DNA of 6,579 bases, from NCBI GenBank assembly GCA_002471185.1, contig DKPL01000070.1:1-6579 (forward strand), in the 5' to 3' direction. This document shows, piece by piece, positions 1 to 6,579 of this stretch. This DNA comes from Bacteroides sp. UBA7335. Its GTDB lineage: Bacteria > Bacteroidota > Bacteroidia > Bacteroidales > Bacteroidaceae. The notes beneath the pieces are model-generated. The model made no database searches, was not told the DNA's origin, and was given only the letters and a program-made list of their open reading frames with translations. The stretch's first letter is position 1. Every line of letters starts with the position of its first letter. The position numbers and the translations under genes were made by a program.

Positions 1-84
1 ATTAAATTTCTCACATTACTACCTCGCAACTAAGATAAAATTTATATCAAAATAAGATAAGGTCAATATGACTTCAGATTTTTA
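1..84. other. Receptor 3' flank, no gene seen
   Basis: This AT-rich stretch lies downstream of the receptor's stop codon on the minus strand. I see no convincing open frame, no strong hairpin followed by a T run, and no RNA gene. The receptor's terminator may therefore lie beyond the window edge, or the gene may be co-transcribed with something further left. Confidence 0.4.
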
Positions 85-2460
85 TTAGAACTCAAAAGTT
101 ATACCTAGAGTAGGCAATATTGTTCCACTTTTTTGTTCGATATATTTCATTTTATACCGTTGTTCAGAATAAGGTTTATCTGGATTTTCTATCTCACCTG
201 TGCTCATTAATATGTCAGGTTGACTAAAGGTACTTTTAGTAACATTCTGCAAATCAATATAAAAGCCTAGCATATAACGCTTGATATAAAATATCTTATC
301 AACCCTCAAATCAATTTGTCCAAAAGCCGGTAAGCGCTCTGTGTTGTATCTATCATAGTCATAGTAAGGTTTACCTTGAGCATTCCAAGCATCAACTAGC
401 GATGACATTTCAATATCATAAGGAGTATAAGGTGCTCCGCCAATGCAGCTAAGTTTAACTCCTATACTCCATTGTTTAGGAAGGTTATAGGTTCCACTCA
501 TATTAAATATATATCGATTATCCCATGCAGATGCAATATATTCACTCTGCTTATTATTGCGATACTCACTCTTGAAAAGGGTAAACGACGAAGCTACATT
601 TAGCTTGCGATTAATAATCCATTTTCCTAGTATTTCAAGCCCAAAAGAGCGTCCTTGAGCAGTTGGCAAGAGTAACTCATTACCAATGACTCCATAATCA
701 TCTCCTTTGCATGCCAATGGGATACCATCAACAACCGAATATGGGATATGATTGTATTTCTTATAAAAGCCCTCTACCGAAAGCTCTATATTTGTATTAA
801 TATTCCATTTCAACCCTAGACTGCTTTGAGCAACATTGATGTATTTTAAAGACTTATTCAACCATTCGTCATTAGCACCTTTGTACCCTAATGCTGTATA
901 TTGCGGAAGTTGATAATACAATCCAAAACTACCATTAAGAAACAACCCATTAACTATTCCGTATGATATTGAAACACGAGGCGAAACTTGTTTTGATAAC
1001 TTATTCATCTTAGAAGAGAAATTATTAGCATCCGAACGCACACCTAGCGAAACTGCAAAACGTTCATCTTCGGTAGCATAATTAGCTGTACCAAATATTC
1101 CCCAACGCACCATATTTAAAGCAGTTTGATATTGTACAACTCCCAATTGACTATTGTATATACGCTGAAAACTATCATTCGAATAATGACTAAAGTCAAG
1201 ATTAGCTCCGATATTAATCTTCCATTGACCAAAGGTTGAGAGATTCTCAAATCTAAACTTTGTGTCTTGCTCAATAGAGCGCAACTTCAACATAAGGTTA
1301 TCATTAGTAGATTCATCGTTCGCTAAATATTTTGTATTTCTATTATTTAAATAGTTATGACTCACTACAAATGTTTGAATGTGAGAACCTGTGTAATGCT
1401 TGTAAACGGCACCAACGGTAAAAGTCTCTTGTTGTATTTTAGGAAGATAACTCAATATATATTCAGATTTTTCATCCGTCAATCGGGTGTTTAAGCGCAT
1501 ATTGTCTATTCCGCCCAGACCTAAAATTACAATTTCATTATTTTCATTGATTCTGCTCTTTAACTTAAACTGAGCATCGGTAAAAGTAGGAAGAAAAGGC
1601 AGCCCTAACATATCAAAAAGGAATTGTAAATAGGATTGACGAACAGAAACAACATACGAAGTCTTATCGCCCAAGTGACCGTTGGAAGCCAATGATACCT
1701 CTGAAGCACCAACTGTTGCCTTTAGTGAGTAGTGCTCCATATCTCCATCTCGAAGTTTAAAATCCAAGACAGAGCTAAGTGCGTTTGAGCGGTTAGCGGG
1801 AAAAGAGCCTGTGTAGAAATTTACTTCACGAATTAAATCTGCGTTAATTATCCCTACAGGTCCACCTGATGCACCTTGTGTGCTAAAATGATTGATGTTA
1901 GGAATCTCTACTCCATCCAAATAAAAACGATTTTCAGAAGGTGCACCACCACGCACAATCAAATCATTTCGATAGCCAGCCGGCGAAAAAGCGACACCGG
2001 GGTAAGACTGCACAATGCGAGAAATATCACGATTAGCACCCGGACTTTTCTCAATTTCCTGTAATCCAATTATTCTCAACCCAATCGGATTTTCTAAATT
2101 TCTTCTAAAAGGTGATGCGACAACTGTGACTTCAGCGAGCTCAGAAGTACTCTCTTCAAGCTCTACCTCAACATTTATGTTTTTAGTAGAAATGATATAA
2201 TCAGGAGTAACCACAGTTTTGAAACCAATAGCAGAAACTCTTAGACGATAAATTCCCGGTACAACATCATCAATAGTAAATTGTCCATTTTGATCGGTTA
2301 TAGCTCCTTTACCAAAACCAACCAACAGTATGTTGGCAAACTCGATAGGCTGACGATTACTCCGATCGACCACTTTACCCTTCAAAGAATGAGCTGGTTG
2401 AGCTACTATTATAGTGGCAGATACAAGAATAAAAGAGATAAATAAGAGGATTCTGATCAT
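85..2460 (-). CDS. TonB-dependent outer-membrane receptor (non-SusC type)
   Basis: Predicted outer-membrane beta-barrel that imports a ligand using energy passed from TonB/ExbBD. Seen in the 791 residues: a hydrophobic signal peptide (about 1-20, ending IIVA before Gln21); a carboxypeptidase-regulatory-like beta-sandwich domain (about 26-100, with KGKVVD, the TDQNGQF turn and YRLRVSAIGF); a possible TonB box near 109-115 (AEVTVVA); a plug domain (about 118-240) with the family blocks SYPGV, DLIVRGGAPSENRFYLDG and NALSSVLDFKLRDG; then a long barrel ending in Phe (ITFEF), the usual C-terminal signal for barrel assembly. At about 790 residues and with no SusD-like gene beside it, it does not look like a SusC glycan transporter. 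Ligand unknown; siderophores, peptides and oligosaccharides are all possible. The ATG at 2460 directly begins the signal peptide. It is divergent from the esterase gene. The family call is firm, the substrate is not. Confidence 0.93.
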   Translation of the reverse strand: MIRILLFISFILVSATIIVAQPAHSLKGKVVDRSNRQPIEFANILLVGFGKGAITDQNGQFTIDDVVPGIYRLRVSAIGFKTVVTPDYIISTKNINVEVELEESTSELAEVTVVASPFRRNLENPIGLRIIGLQEIEKSPGANRDISRIVQSYPGVAFSPAGYRNDLIVRGGAPSENRFYLDGVEIPNINHFSTQGASGGPVGIINADLIREVNFYTGSFPANRSNALSSVLDFKLRDGDMEHYSLKATVGASEVSLASNGHLGDKTSYVVSVRQSYLQFLFDMLGLPFLPTFTDAQFKLKSRINENNEIVILGLGGIDNMRLNTRLTDEKSEYILSYLPKIQQETFTVGAVYKHYTGSHIQTFVVSHNYLNNRNTKYLANDESTNDNLMLKLRSIEQDTKFRFENLSTFGQWKINIGANLDFSHYSNDSFQRIYNSQLGVVQYQTALNMVRWGIFGTANYATEDERFAVSLGVRSDANNFSSKMNKLSKQVSPRVSISYGIVNGLFLNGSFGLYYQLPQYTALGYKGANDEWLNKSLKYINVAQSSLGLKWNINTNIELSVEGFYKKYNHIPYSVVDGIPLACKGDDYGVIGNELLLPTAQGRSFGLEILGKWIINRKLNVASSFTLFKSEYRNNKQSEYIASAWDNRYIFNMSGTYNLPKQWSIGVKLSCIGGAPYTPYDIEMSSLVDAWNAQGKPYYDYDRYNTERLPAFGQIDLRVDKIFYIKRYMLGFYIDLQNVTKSTFSQPDILMSTGEIENPDKPYSEQRYKMKYIEQKSGTILPTLGITFEF

Positions 2461-2496
2461 GTAAATAAGGAATAAGTATATATTTTACTCAAAACA

Positions 2497-2504
2497 CAAA
2501 ATTA
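2497..2504 (-). promoter_or_regulatory. Possible -7 box for the receptor gene
   Basis: Read on the minus strand this is TAATTTTG, which fits the Bacteroides -7 consensus TAnnTTTG, and it lies about 37 bases upstream of the receptor's ATG. No TTTG-like -33 box is found 19-21 bases further upstream, so the assignment is weak. A weak core promoter would suit a receptor gene that depends on an activator, but that is inference. Confidence 0.3.
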
Positions 2505-2516
2505 AATAAAATAAGC

Positions 2517-2547
2517 TTTATTTCTCTCTATTTTTCTGGTATTTTTG
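2517..2547 (+). promoter_or_regulatory. Candidate promoter of the esterase gene
   Basis: A TATTTTTG box at 2540-2547 matches the Bacteroides -7 consensus TAnnTTTG exactly. TTTA at 2517-2520 matches three of four bases of the -33 box TTTG, with a 19-bp spacer. The predicted transcript would start near 2553, leaving a leader of about 45 bases before the ATG at 2598. Motif match only. Confidence 0.5.
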
Positions 2548-2597
2548 CCATTAGATTATAGTAATCAAAATAATCTCTTAAATACTATTGAACTAAC

Positions 2598-3416
2598 ATG
2601 ATGAAAAAGAAAAACTTATTATTTCTAGTTTTGGCATTTGTAACATTGCCATTTTATGCAGCCAAAGTTGACACTGTCTTGGTAAAAAGTCCGTCAATGA
2701 ACAAAGATATTAAAGTGGTAATTGTAACTCCAGATATAGCCATAGGGAATAAAGCAAAAGCTTGCCCTACTGTCTACCTTCTTCATGGATATAGCGGCAA
2801 TGCAGAAACATGGGTGAAAATCAAACCAAATCTTCCTGAAATAGCAGATGAAAAAGGAATTATATTTGTATGTCCTGACGGAAAAAACAGCTGGTATTGG
2901 GATTGTCCGAAGAACAAAGATTTCAAATATGAAACTTTTATTTCTTCTGAGTTAATCAACTATATTGATAGCAACTACAATACCATACCCAATAAAAACA
3001 ATCGTGCCATAACCGGGCTTAGCATGGGGGGACATGGAGCATTATTTAATGCAATGCGTCATAAAGATATTTTTGGAGCTGCAGGAAGCACAAGCGGAGG
3101 TGTAGATATACGCCCTTTCCCACAAAATTGGGATATGAATAAACATTTAGGAGAAATGGCCGCAAACAAACAGTCATGGGATGAACATACTGTAATAAAT
3201 CAAATTAATAAAATCAACACAGGTGATTTGGCTCTTATTATTGATTGTGGCGAAGGAGATTTCTTTCTAGAAGTGAATAAAAATCTGCACAATAGACTTT
3301 TAGCTAGAGGTATTGATCACGACTTCATCTTACGACCAGGAGTACACAACAATCAGTATTGGAAAAACTCAATAGATTATCAAATATTATTCTTTAGCAA
3401 ATATTTCAATCAGTAA
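2598..3416 (+). CDS. Secreted esterase, alpha/beta-hydrolase (esterase D/FrmB-like family)
   Basis: Predicted exported serine esterase of the 'putative esterase' family (Pfam Esterase type), which includes S-formylglutathione hydrolases, feruloyl and acetyl-xylan esterases and mycolyltransferases. In 272 residues: a signal peptide (about 1-21, lysine-rich start, hydrophobic core, FYA end, no lipobox Cys); YLLHGYSG at 60-67, whose HG forms the oxyanion region; the nucleophile elbow GLSMGGHGA with Ser142; the probable acid Asp221 in CGEGDFF (Asp216 is an alternative); and the probable catalytic His250 in RPGVHNNQYW. The triad is therefore complete. Export argues against the cytosolic formaldehyde-detoxification role of FrmB and for cleavage of acyl, acetyl or feruloyl esters in the periplasm or outside. 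ATG codons occur at 2598 and 2601; either gives the same mature protein. Tandem stops TAA-TAG end the gene. Its substrate cannot be read from the sequence. Confidence 0.9.
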   Translation: MMKKKNLLFLVLAFVTLPFYAAKVDTVLVKSPSMNKDIKVVIVTPDIAIGNKAKACPTVYLLHGYSGNAETWVKIKPNLPEIADEKGIIFVCPDGKNSWYWDCPKNKDFKYETFISSELINYIDSNYNTIPNKNNRAITGLSMGGHGALFNAMRHKDIFGAAGSTSGGVDIRPFPQNWDMNKHLGEMAANKQSWDEHTVINQINKINTGDLALIIDCGEGDFFLEVNKNLHNRLLARGIDHDFILRPGVHNNQYWKNSIDYQILFFSKYFNQ

Positions 3417-3436
3417 TAGGTAGCTAATAAAAGAAT

Positions 3437-3482
3437 AAAAAAGGTAGATGAAAAATTAATCATTTTCTCATCTACCTTTTTT
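3437..3482. terminator. Bidirectional intrinsic terminator between esterase gene and ridA
   Basis: Arms 3437-3451 and 3468-3482 are perfect 15-base inverted repeats (core GGTAGATGA/TCATCTACC) around a 16-base loop. The left arm begins with six A and the right arm ends with six T, so a hairpin followed by a U run is formed in transcripts from either strand. It starts 20 bases after the esterase stop and ends 22 bases from the ridA stop, as expected for a shared terminator of convergent genes. Confidence 0.88.
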
Positions 3483-3504
3483 AGTTATAAACCAAATATC
3501 TGAT

Positions 3505-3879
3505 TTATTTTACCGCAATACATTCTATCTCAACCAAAGCATCTTTGGGCAATGCCTTTACAGCAACTGCAGAACGAGCAGGAAAAGCACCTTCAAAATA
3601 GGTTGCATAAACTCCATTCATTCCGGCAAACAAAGACATATCTTGTAAGAAAACAGTAGTTTTTACTACGTTAGACATATTTAAACCTGCTTCTTCTAAA
3701 ATATGTTTCATATTTTCAAGTGATTGACGCGCTTGGGCTTCAACTCCTTCTGGCATTTGTCCAGTAGTAGCATCAATAGGAAGTTGTCCAGAAACAAATA
3801 CCATACCATTAGCTTCAATAGCTTGACTATAGGGGCCAATTGCACCCGGTGCCTTTTCACTACAAATTACTTTTTTCAT
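3505..3879 (-). CDS. ridA: RidA family reactive enamine/imine deaminase
   Basis: RidA (YjgF/YER057c/UK114 family) hydrolyses reactive 2-aminoacrylate and related enamines/imines made by PLP enzymes such as threonine/serine dehydratase, releasing ketoacid and ammonia in the cytosol; it works as a trimer with active sites between subunits. The 124 residues match the family's usual length from end to end. Visible active-site residues by family numbering: Tyr17 (GPYSQA), Ser30 (VSGQLP), Asn88, Arg102 in the signature PARSAVAV (equivalent to Arg105 of enterobacterial RidA) and Glu117 in LVEIE (equivalent to Glu120). The non-essential Cys after this Arg in enterobacteria is Ala104 here. The conserved Arg and Glu point to an active deaminase of the RidA subgroup proper. 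The start at 3879 has an A-run just upstream and gives the standard N-terminus. It is a single-gene unit with its own promoter and terminator. Confidence 0.95.
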   Translation of the reverse strand: MKKVICSEKAPGAIGPYSQAIEANGMVFVSGQLPIDATTGQMPEGVEAQARQSLENMKHILEEAGLNMSNVVKTTVFLQDMSLFAGMNGVYATYFEGAFPARSAVAVKALPKDALVEIECIAVK

Positions 3880-3914
3880 TTTTTAGTTATATGATTAGTT
3901 TTTACTATTTACTA

Positions 3915-3946
3915 CAAATATATATTTTTTCAATCATTCATACAAA
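3915..3946 (-). promoter_or_regulatory. Bacteroides-type promoter of ridA
   Basis: On the minus strand, TTTG (3946-3943), a 20-bp spacer and TATATTTG (3922-3915) match the Bacteroides primary-sigma consensus TTTG / 19-21 bp / TAnnTTTG at every specified base. The predicted start near 3909 gives a leader of about 30 bases before the ATG. The leader is A-rich next to the start codon, as usual for Bacteroidota genes without a Shine-Dalgarno. Confidence 0.7.
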
Positions 3947-4111
3947 CATCATTTTTTTTTTCAATGAAGATGCAGTATTATACAAATAGTTGCATTTACT
4001 ATATAAAGACAGCAAACAATACGACAAAAAACAGACATAATTGATAAAGACTACAACCTAAACTTAACTAAAAGAGATGAGAGAGAGAGAATATTAGTGC
4101 ATCTCAAAAAA
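3947..4111. other. Intergenic spacer with a short GA repeat
   Basis: The spacer lies between the ridA promoter and the terminator of the TPR gene. I see no supported gene. It holds a (GA)6 run at 4079-4090, and a weak inverted repeat GAGATG (4074-4079) / CATCTC (4100-4105) with a 20-base loop, which on the minus strand is followed by four T and might act as a poor back-up terminator. Confidence 0.4.
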
Positions 4112-4148
4112 ATAAATCCCTGCAGGTAAATTACTTGCAGGGATTTAT
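4112..4148 (-). terminator. Intrinsic terminator of the rlmB-TPR operon
   Basis: Arms 4112-4128 and 4132-4148 form a 17-bp stem with one G-U wobble and a 3-base loop; the core is ATCCCTGCA/TGCAGGGAT. On the minus strand the hairpin runs directly into a run of seven T (plus-strand A at 4106-4112, one base overlapping the stem). It begins 14 bases after the TPR gene's stop codon. This is a textbook Rho-independent terminator and separates the operon from ridA. Confidence 0.9.
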
Positions 4149-4162
4149 GCTTATTCATTATA

Positions 4163-5863
4163 TCATTTGCAATGTTTCTGAATCAAATCATCAACATTGG
4201 TATCACCCAGCTCTTTAGCTTTCATAAAATTTTTGCAGGCTTCACTTGTGTTCTTCAGTTGAACTTGACACACTCCCATTAAGCGATAAGCTTCAGCGTA
4301 ATCAGGATCAATTTTAATAGCATTCTGTAAAATAGCAACCGCTTCACTGGTACGACCAACGCGCATATTTACAACAGCTTGTTCTGCCATATAAGTTAAT
4401 TCAGAAGGGTTCAGTTCTATTGCTTTTGCAATATCATCTAGAGCACGTTGATATTGACGTGCTTTCATAGCTGCCTGTTCACGATAATAATAAAACAAAT
4501 CATTAACCTGTCCATTTACAGCTTTGAAATAGGCATCATAATCGCCTATTGCTTGTCGATACTGTTCAGTATTCATATACATCTGAGCACGTTCAAGTAA
4601 ATACGTTGCATTTACAACAGTCATAGGCTCAGGAGCAAGTGCAATACAGCTATCCAATAAAGCTATAATTTCTTGATTATCGGCTCCCATCAACTCTTTA
4701 GTTTTAGCAGCGCTATAATAAGTGCTCGAAGAGGCCAAGTTTGTTTTATTGACTTTAGAGTACCAATTATAAGCTTCAGGATAATCACGTTTAGCAAACA
4801 AAATGTCTCCAGCTAATTGCATATAAATAGGTAAAGAATCAATAGCTAATGCTTTATTTATATTATCCAGCGCAGCATCATAGGTCCAATTATTATACGT
4901 ATTTTCGGGATGTTCAAGTTGATAATTGTAAATCTGTCTAGACATGGTATAGTAAACCTCATCCTTTTTATTGGCAACTTTTAGAGCTTGTGCAAACTCG
5001 TTGGCAGCTTGAGCAAATGATGCTTCAGTAGGGTTATTGAACATTAAAGTCGAAGCTTTTCTTGTATATCCCTCTGGGTTGTTGGGATATAATTTTATAA
5101 AATCGTCTAATAATGTAATATACTGATCATTTGACAACTGTGAAGAAGCTAAAAATAAAAAGATTAAAGCCTGATCTTCTGTATCAGGTAATCCTAATTT
5201 AATGCCTACATTTTGCAATGTGCGATCATTTAAGGACAACCCATTTACAGTTTGTGCCATAGCATAAGCAGCACTAACAGCATAACAAATCTCAGTTGTA
5301 TCACGTCCGGTCGCCTTTTGAGCAATACCAAAGACTTGACCTTCTGCATTTGTTATGGGACAACTCACCATTTTATCTTTAAGTCTTAAGTTTAATGTAT
5401 AATAATTATATTTATCACCTATCTTAGAAACTTCTTTTACTTTACCAATAGCACACGATTTATCTTTCTGAGTAGAATATGGTAATAAATAAACTTCTGC
5501 ACCAACACTCGGTCCGTCAGATGCAATAGTTAGCATCGGAACTTTCTTTTCTGTGATAGCAACACGAAATTTTATAACATCATACATTTCGTTAGCACCC
5601 AAGATTGATTCAACTGCCATTTGTTTTCCTGCAGAGTTAATTATAACAGCACGTTGCGCACCCTTAAATATTGAATAATCAGAGAGTGCAACTCCATTGT
5701 CAGTAACAAAGAATCCATTCCCTGAATTCAAAATCTTGTCATTCGCATCGTATGTCACAACAGAAAAAACAGCTTGCTTAGCTTTATCAACCCATTTAGG
5801 AGATTGTGCCTTAACTGTTTGTGAAACAATACAAACGAGTAAAATAAATAGTACCTTCTTCAT
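4163..5863 (-). CDS. Exported trypsin-like (pseudo)protease-TPR protein
   Basis: A 566-residue exported protein. Seen: a signal peptide (1-19, VKA then Gln20); an N-terminal domain (about 24-205) resembling the HtrA/trypsin double barrel, with GNGFFVTDNG and FKGA at 48-69, a D95 block (YDVIKFRV) and PITNAEGQVFGI at 169-180; then helical TPR repeats, clearest at about 326-371 and 420-553, including YQRALDDIAKAIELNP and SEAVAILQNAIKIDP. Aligned by eye to HtrA motifs, the catalytic His position is Ser64 and the nucleophile of GNSGGP falls at Val166 (local residues KMVSCP), while Asp95 is kept, so protease activity looks lost. Likely role: a periplasmic or surface scaffold for protein interaction, partner unknown. 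The lack of a lipobox argues against a lipoprotein. The ATG at 5863 directly precedes the signal peptide and lies 23 bases after the rlmB stop, with no promoter seen between. An alternative call is simply 'TPR protein'. Confidence 0.85.
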   Translation of the reverse strand: MKKVLFILLVCIVSQTVKAQSPKWVDKAKQAVFSVVTYDANDKILNSGNGFFVTDNGVALSDYSIFKGAQRAVIINSAGKQMAVESILGANEMYDVIKFRVAITEKKVPMLTIASDGPSVGAEVYLLPYSTQKDKSCAIGKVKEVSKIGDKYNYYTLNLRLKDKMVSCPITNAEGQVFGIAQKATGRDTTEICYAVSAAYAMAQTVNGLSLNDRTLQNVGIKLGLPDTEDQALIFLFLASSQLSNDQYITLLDDFIKLYPNNPEGYTRKASTLMFNNPTEASFAQAANEFAQALKVANKKDEVYYTMSRQIYNYQLEHPENTYNNWTYDAALDNINKALAIDSLPIYMQLAGDILFAKRDYPEAYNWYSKVNKTNLASSSTYYSAAKTKELMGADNQEIIALLDSCIALAPEPMTVVNATYLLERAQMYMNTEQYRQAIGDYDAYFKAVNGQVNDLFYYYREQAAMKARQYQRALDDIAKAIELNPSELTYMAEQAVVNMRVGRTSEAVAILQNAIKIDPDYAEAYRLMGVCQVQLKNTSEACKNFMKAKELGDTNVDDLIQKHCK

Positions 5864-5886
5864 AGTCTTATTAAGTGTTTTTATAT

Positions 5887-6579
5887 TTAGCTATTTCTTT
5901 GCTTTACTGCTTCATAAATTAAAATACCCGCAGCTACCGAAACATTAAGAGATTCAATGCTACCTAAAATAGGAATTTTAACCCACTCATCACACAAAGC
6001 AAGGTTTTCATATGAAACCCCTTTATCTTCTGCTCCCATAATAATGCAAGTAGGACCTGCATAATCACCTTTTGTATAATCGTAATCTCCTTTTTCAGTT
6101 GCCGCTACAATTTTAAAACCACTATCTTTTAAATATTGCAATGTACTCTTCAAATTCTGTTCTTTACATACTGGCAATGTATGCAATGCTCCAGCCGAAG
6201 TTTTCATAGCATCAGCATTTACAGTAACACTATTTTTTGCAGGAATAATCACAGCATCTACTGCAGCACATTCACAAGTACGTGCTATAGCACCAAAATT
6301 TCTAACATCTGTCACCCCATCAAGCATAACAAATAAAGGATTCTTTCCTTCTTCAAAAAGAAAAGGAACCAGATGCTCTACTTTTTGGTAGGTAATAGAT
6401 GAAACAAAAGCAATAACTCCTTGATGATTTTTACGAGTAATGCGATTTATACGTTCCACCGGAACTCTTTGTATAGGTATTAAAGTTCCCTTTAATGCTG
6501 CAAATAGTTCTTTAGAAAGATCACTTTGAATATCTTTTTTTACTAGAATTTTATCAATTTCTTTACCTGCTTGAATTGC
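5887..6579 (-). CDS. rlmB: 23S rRNA 2'-O-ribose methyltransferase, RlmB/TrmH (SpoU) family, 5'-truncated by window
   Basis: SpoU-class (SPOUT knot) methyltransferase that moves a methyl group from S-adenosylmethionine to a ribose 2'-OH; the closest family is RlmB, which modifies G2251 of 23S rRNA in the peptidyl-transferase P-loop. 230 codons are visible and the frame is open to the window edge. Visible residues 1-60 form most of the N-terminal substrate-binding domain (AIQAGKEIDKILV, then RKNHQGVIAFVS). The catalytic domain has all three SpoU motifs: NFGAIART (94-101, Asn94 and Arg100), IMGAEDKG (180-187, Glu184) and IESLNVSVAAG (208-218, Asn212). About 15-20 N-terminal residues should lie beyond the edge. 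A GTG at 6459 could look like a start, but the conserved domain continues upstream of it in frame, so it is an internal Val. RlmB is preferred over the related TrmH because of the substrate-binding domain; the exact target nucleotide is inferred from the family. Confidence 0.9.
   Translation of the reverse strand, partial: AIQAGKEIDKILVKKDIQSDLSKELFAALKGTLIPIQRVPVERINRITRKNHQGVIAFVSSITYQKVEHLVPFLFEEGKNPLFVMLDGVTDVRNFGAIARTCECAAVDAVIIPAKNSVTVNADAMKTSAGALHTLPVCKEQNLKSTLQYLKDSGFKIVAATEKGDYDYTKGDYAGPTCIIMGAEDKGVSYENLALCDEWVKIPILGSIESLNVSVAAGILIYEAVKQRNS

Noticed and set aside
1876..2200. Two overlapping plus-strand open frames of about 60 codons inside the receptor gene
   Set aside because: They lie antisense to the highly conserved plug-domain coding sequence. 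Their translations show no domain, signal peptide or plausible composition, so they are shadows of the receptor frame.
85..2460. SusC-type glycan transporter / polysaccharide utilisation locus
   Set aside because: The receptor is about 200 residues shorter than typical SusC proteins, there is no SusD gene next to it on the visible side, and no glycoside hydrolase or hybrid two-component regulator is present.
2598..3416. Naming the esterase frmB (formaldehyde detoxification)
   Set aside because: The fold family fits, but the protein carries a signal peptide and no glutathione-dependent formaldehyde dehydrogenase gene is nearby.
4074..4105. Small RNA or riboswitch in the spacer with the GAGATG/CATCTC repeat
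   Set aside because: There are only 6 paired bases around a 20-base loop with a simple GA repeat, no conserved riboswitch core was recognised, and no promoter was found. It is at most a weak back-up terminator.
5697..5948. Plus-strand 83-codon open frame with a hydrophobic stretch, spanning the rlmB/TPR junction
   Set aside because: The hydrophobic segment is largely the complement of the TPR gene's signal-peptide region and the intergenic gap. It overlaps two well-supported minus-strand genes and has no promoter match that I could find.
6136..6336. Plus-strand 66-codon open frame inside rlmB
   Set aside because: It is antisense to the SpoU catalytic domain, has a Cys/Ser/Thr-rich, low-information translation, and shows no independent sign of coding.

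Overview
The window looks like ordinary chromosome from an AT-rich member of the Bacteroidota, most likely the order Bacteroidales. The grounds are: a TonB-dependent receptor with a carboxypeptidase-regulatory-like N-terminal extension; two candidate promoters of the Bacteroides type (TTTG-like box, 19-20 bp, TAnnTTTG); A-rich translation starts without a clear Shine-Dalgarno; and exported proteins with signal peptides ending in Ala, two of them followed directly by Gln. I cannot assign a genus from the sequence alone.

Layout. (1) 85-2460, minus: a 791-residue outer-membrane TonB-dependent receptor that is not of the SusC type. (2) 2461-2597: a 137-bp divergent promoter region. (3) 2598-3416, plus: a secreted alpha/beta-hydrolase esterase. 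(4) 3437-3482: a strong hairpin with A and T runs on its two sides, placed to terminate both the esterase and the convergent gene ridA. (5) 3505-3879, minus: ridA, an enamine/imine deaminase, with a near-ideal promoter at 3915-3946. (6) 4112-4148: an intrinsic terminator for the next operon. (7) 4163-5863, minus: an exported protein with a trypsin/HtrA-like N-terminal domain that seems to have lost its catalytic His and Ser, followed by TPR repeats. (8) 5887 to the window edge, minus: an RlmB/TrmH-type rRNA 2'-O-ribose methyltransferase whose N-terminus lies outside the window. It sits 23 bp upstream of gene 7, probably in the same transcription unit.

How they work together. There are at least four transcription units: the receptor, the esterase, ridA, and rlmB plus the TPR gene. 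The divergent receptor/esterase pair could form a small uptake-and-deacylation module (surface import plus exported ester cleavage), but this rests only on position. RidA and RlmB are housekeeping functions. I see no mobile element, CRISPR array, RNA gene or phage gene, and no clearly new multi-gene system. The most unusual item is the apparently inactive protease-TPR protein encoded with an rRNA methyltransferase.
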